A stretch of 5,771 nucleotides of DNA from Candidatus Aegiribacteria sp. (GTDB lineage Bacteria; Fermentibacterota; Fermentibacteria; Fermentibacterales; JCC-6), in contig DAOWFD010000144.1 of assembly GCA_030638185.1 (NCBI GenBank), positions 1 through 5,771 of the forward strand, written 5' to 3'. Below, one piece after another: positions 5,771 through 5,771 of this stretch. The translations under genes were made by a program, and so were the position numbers. Below the pieces are notes generated by a model. The model made no database searches. It had not been told where the DNA came from and worked only from the letters and a program-made list of their open reading frames with translations. Each line of letters starts with the position of its first letter. Position 1 is the stretch's first letter.

Positions 5771-5771
5771 C

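Overview
The window carries six protein-coding genes, two of them cut by the window edges, on roughly 50% GC bacterial DNA. Strong GGAGG-type ribosome binding sites, probable TTG start codons, a lipoprotein signal peptide and a YkuD-type cell-wall enzyme point to a bacterium with a cell wall. The carboxyltransferase plus small biotin carrier, together with TPR-rich proteins, would suit an anaerobic or environmental lineage such as a member of the FCB group, but the sequence contains no rRNA or other phylogenetic marker, so this is only a guess.

Layout. (1) Bases 2-1112, + strand: the 3' end of a sensor histidine kinase (second DHp helix of HisKA_2/HWE type, then the ATP-binding domain), overlapping by 14 bases a response regulator whose receiver domain is followed by a cysteine-rich CxxC/CxxC tail instead of a DNA-binding domain. 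(2) Bases 1054-1578, - strand: a small secreted L,D-transpeptidase whose 3' end overlaps the end of the response regulator by 59 bp, tail to tail. (3) Bases 1579-1717: a divergent intergenic region with a perfect 12-bp palindrome that holds back-to-back -35-like hexamers, plus a 10-bp direct repeat. (4) Bases 1718-3019, + strand: a TPR-repeat lipoprotein, followed by a perfect 13-bp hairpin. (5) Bases 5770-3096, - strand: a TPR-like protein that runs off the right edge, then a carboxyltransferase subunit of the propionyl-CoA carboxylase / methylmalonyl-CoA decarboxylase family, then a biotin carrier protein; the three probably form one transcription unit.

How they work together. The kinase and regulator look like a cognate phosphorelay pair. 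The carboxyltransferase and biotin carrier should work on one biotin-dependent acyl-CoA (de)carboxylation, but neither a biotin carboxylase nor a membrane Na+-pump subunit is in the window, so the direction of the reaction is undecided. The L,D-transpeptidase and the TPR lipoprotein both act outside the cytoplasmic membrane and share one divergent promoter region, so they may be co-regulated. I found no mobile element, CRISPR array, tRNA or rRNA. The most unusual items are the regulator's zinc-ribbon-like tail, the overlapping convergent gene ends and the palindromic divergent promoter. I see no clear case for a wholly new system.
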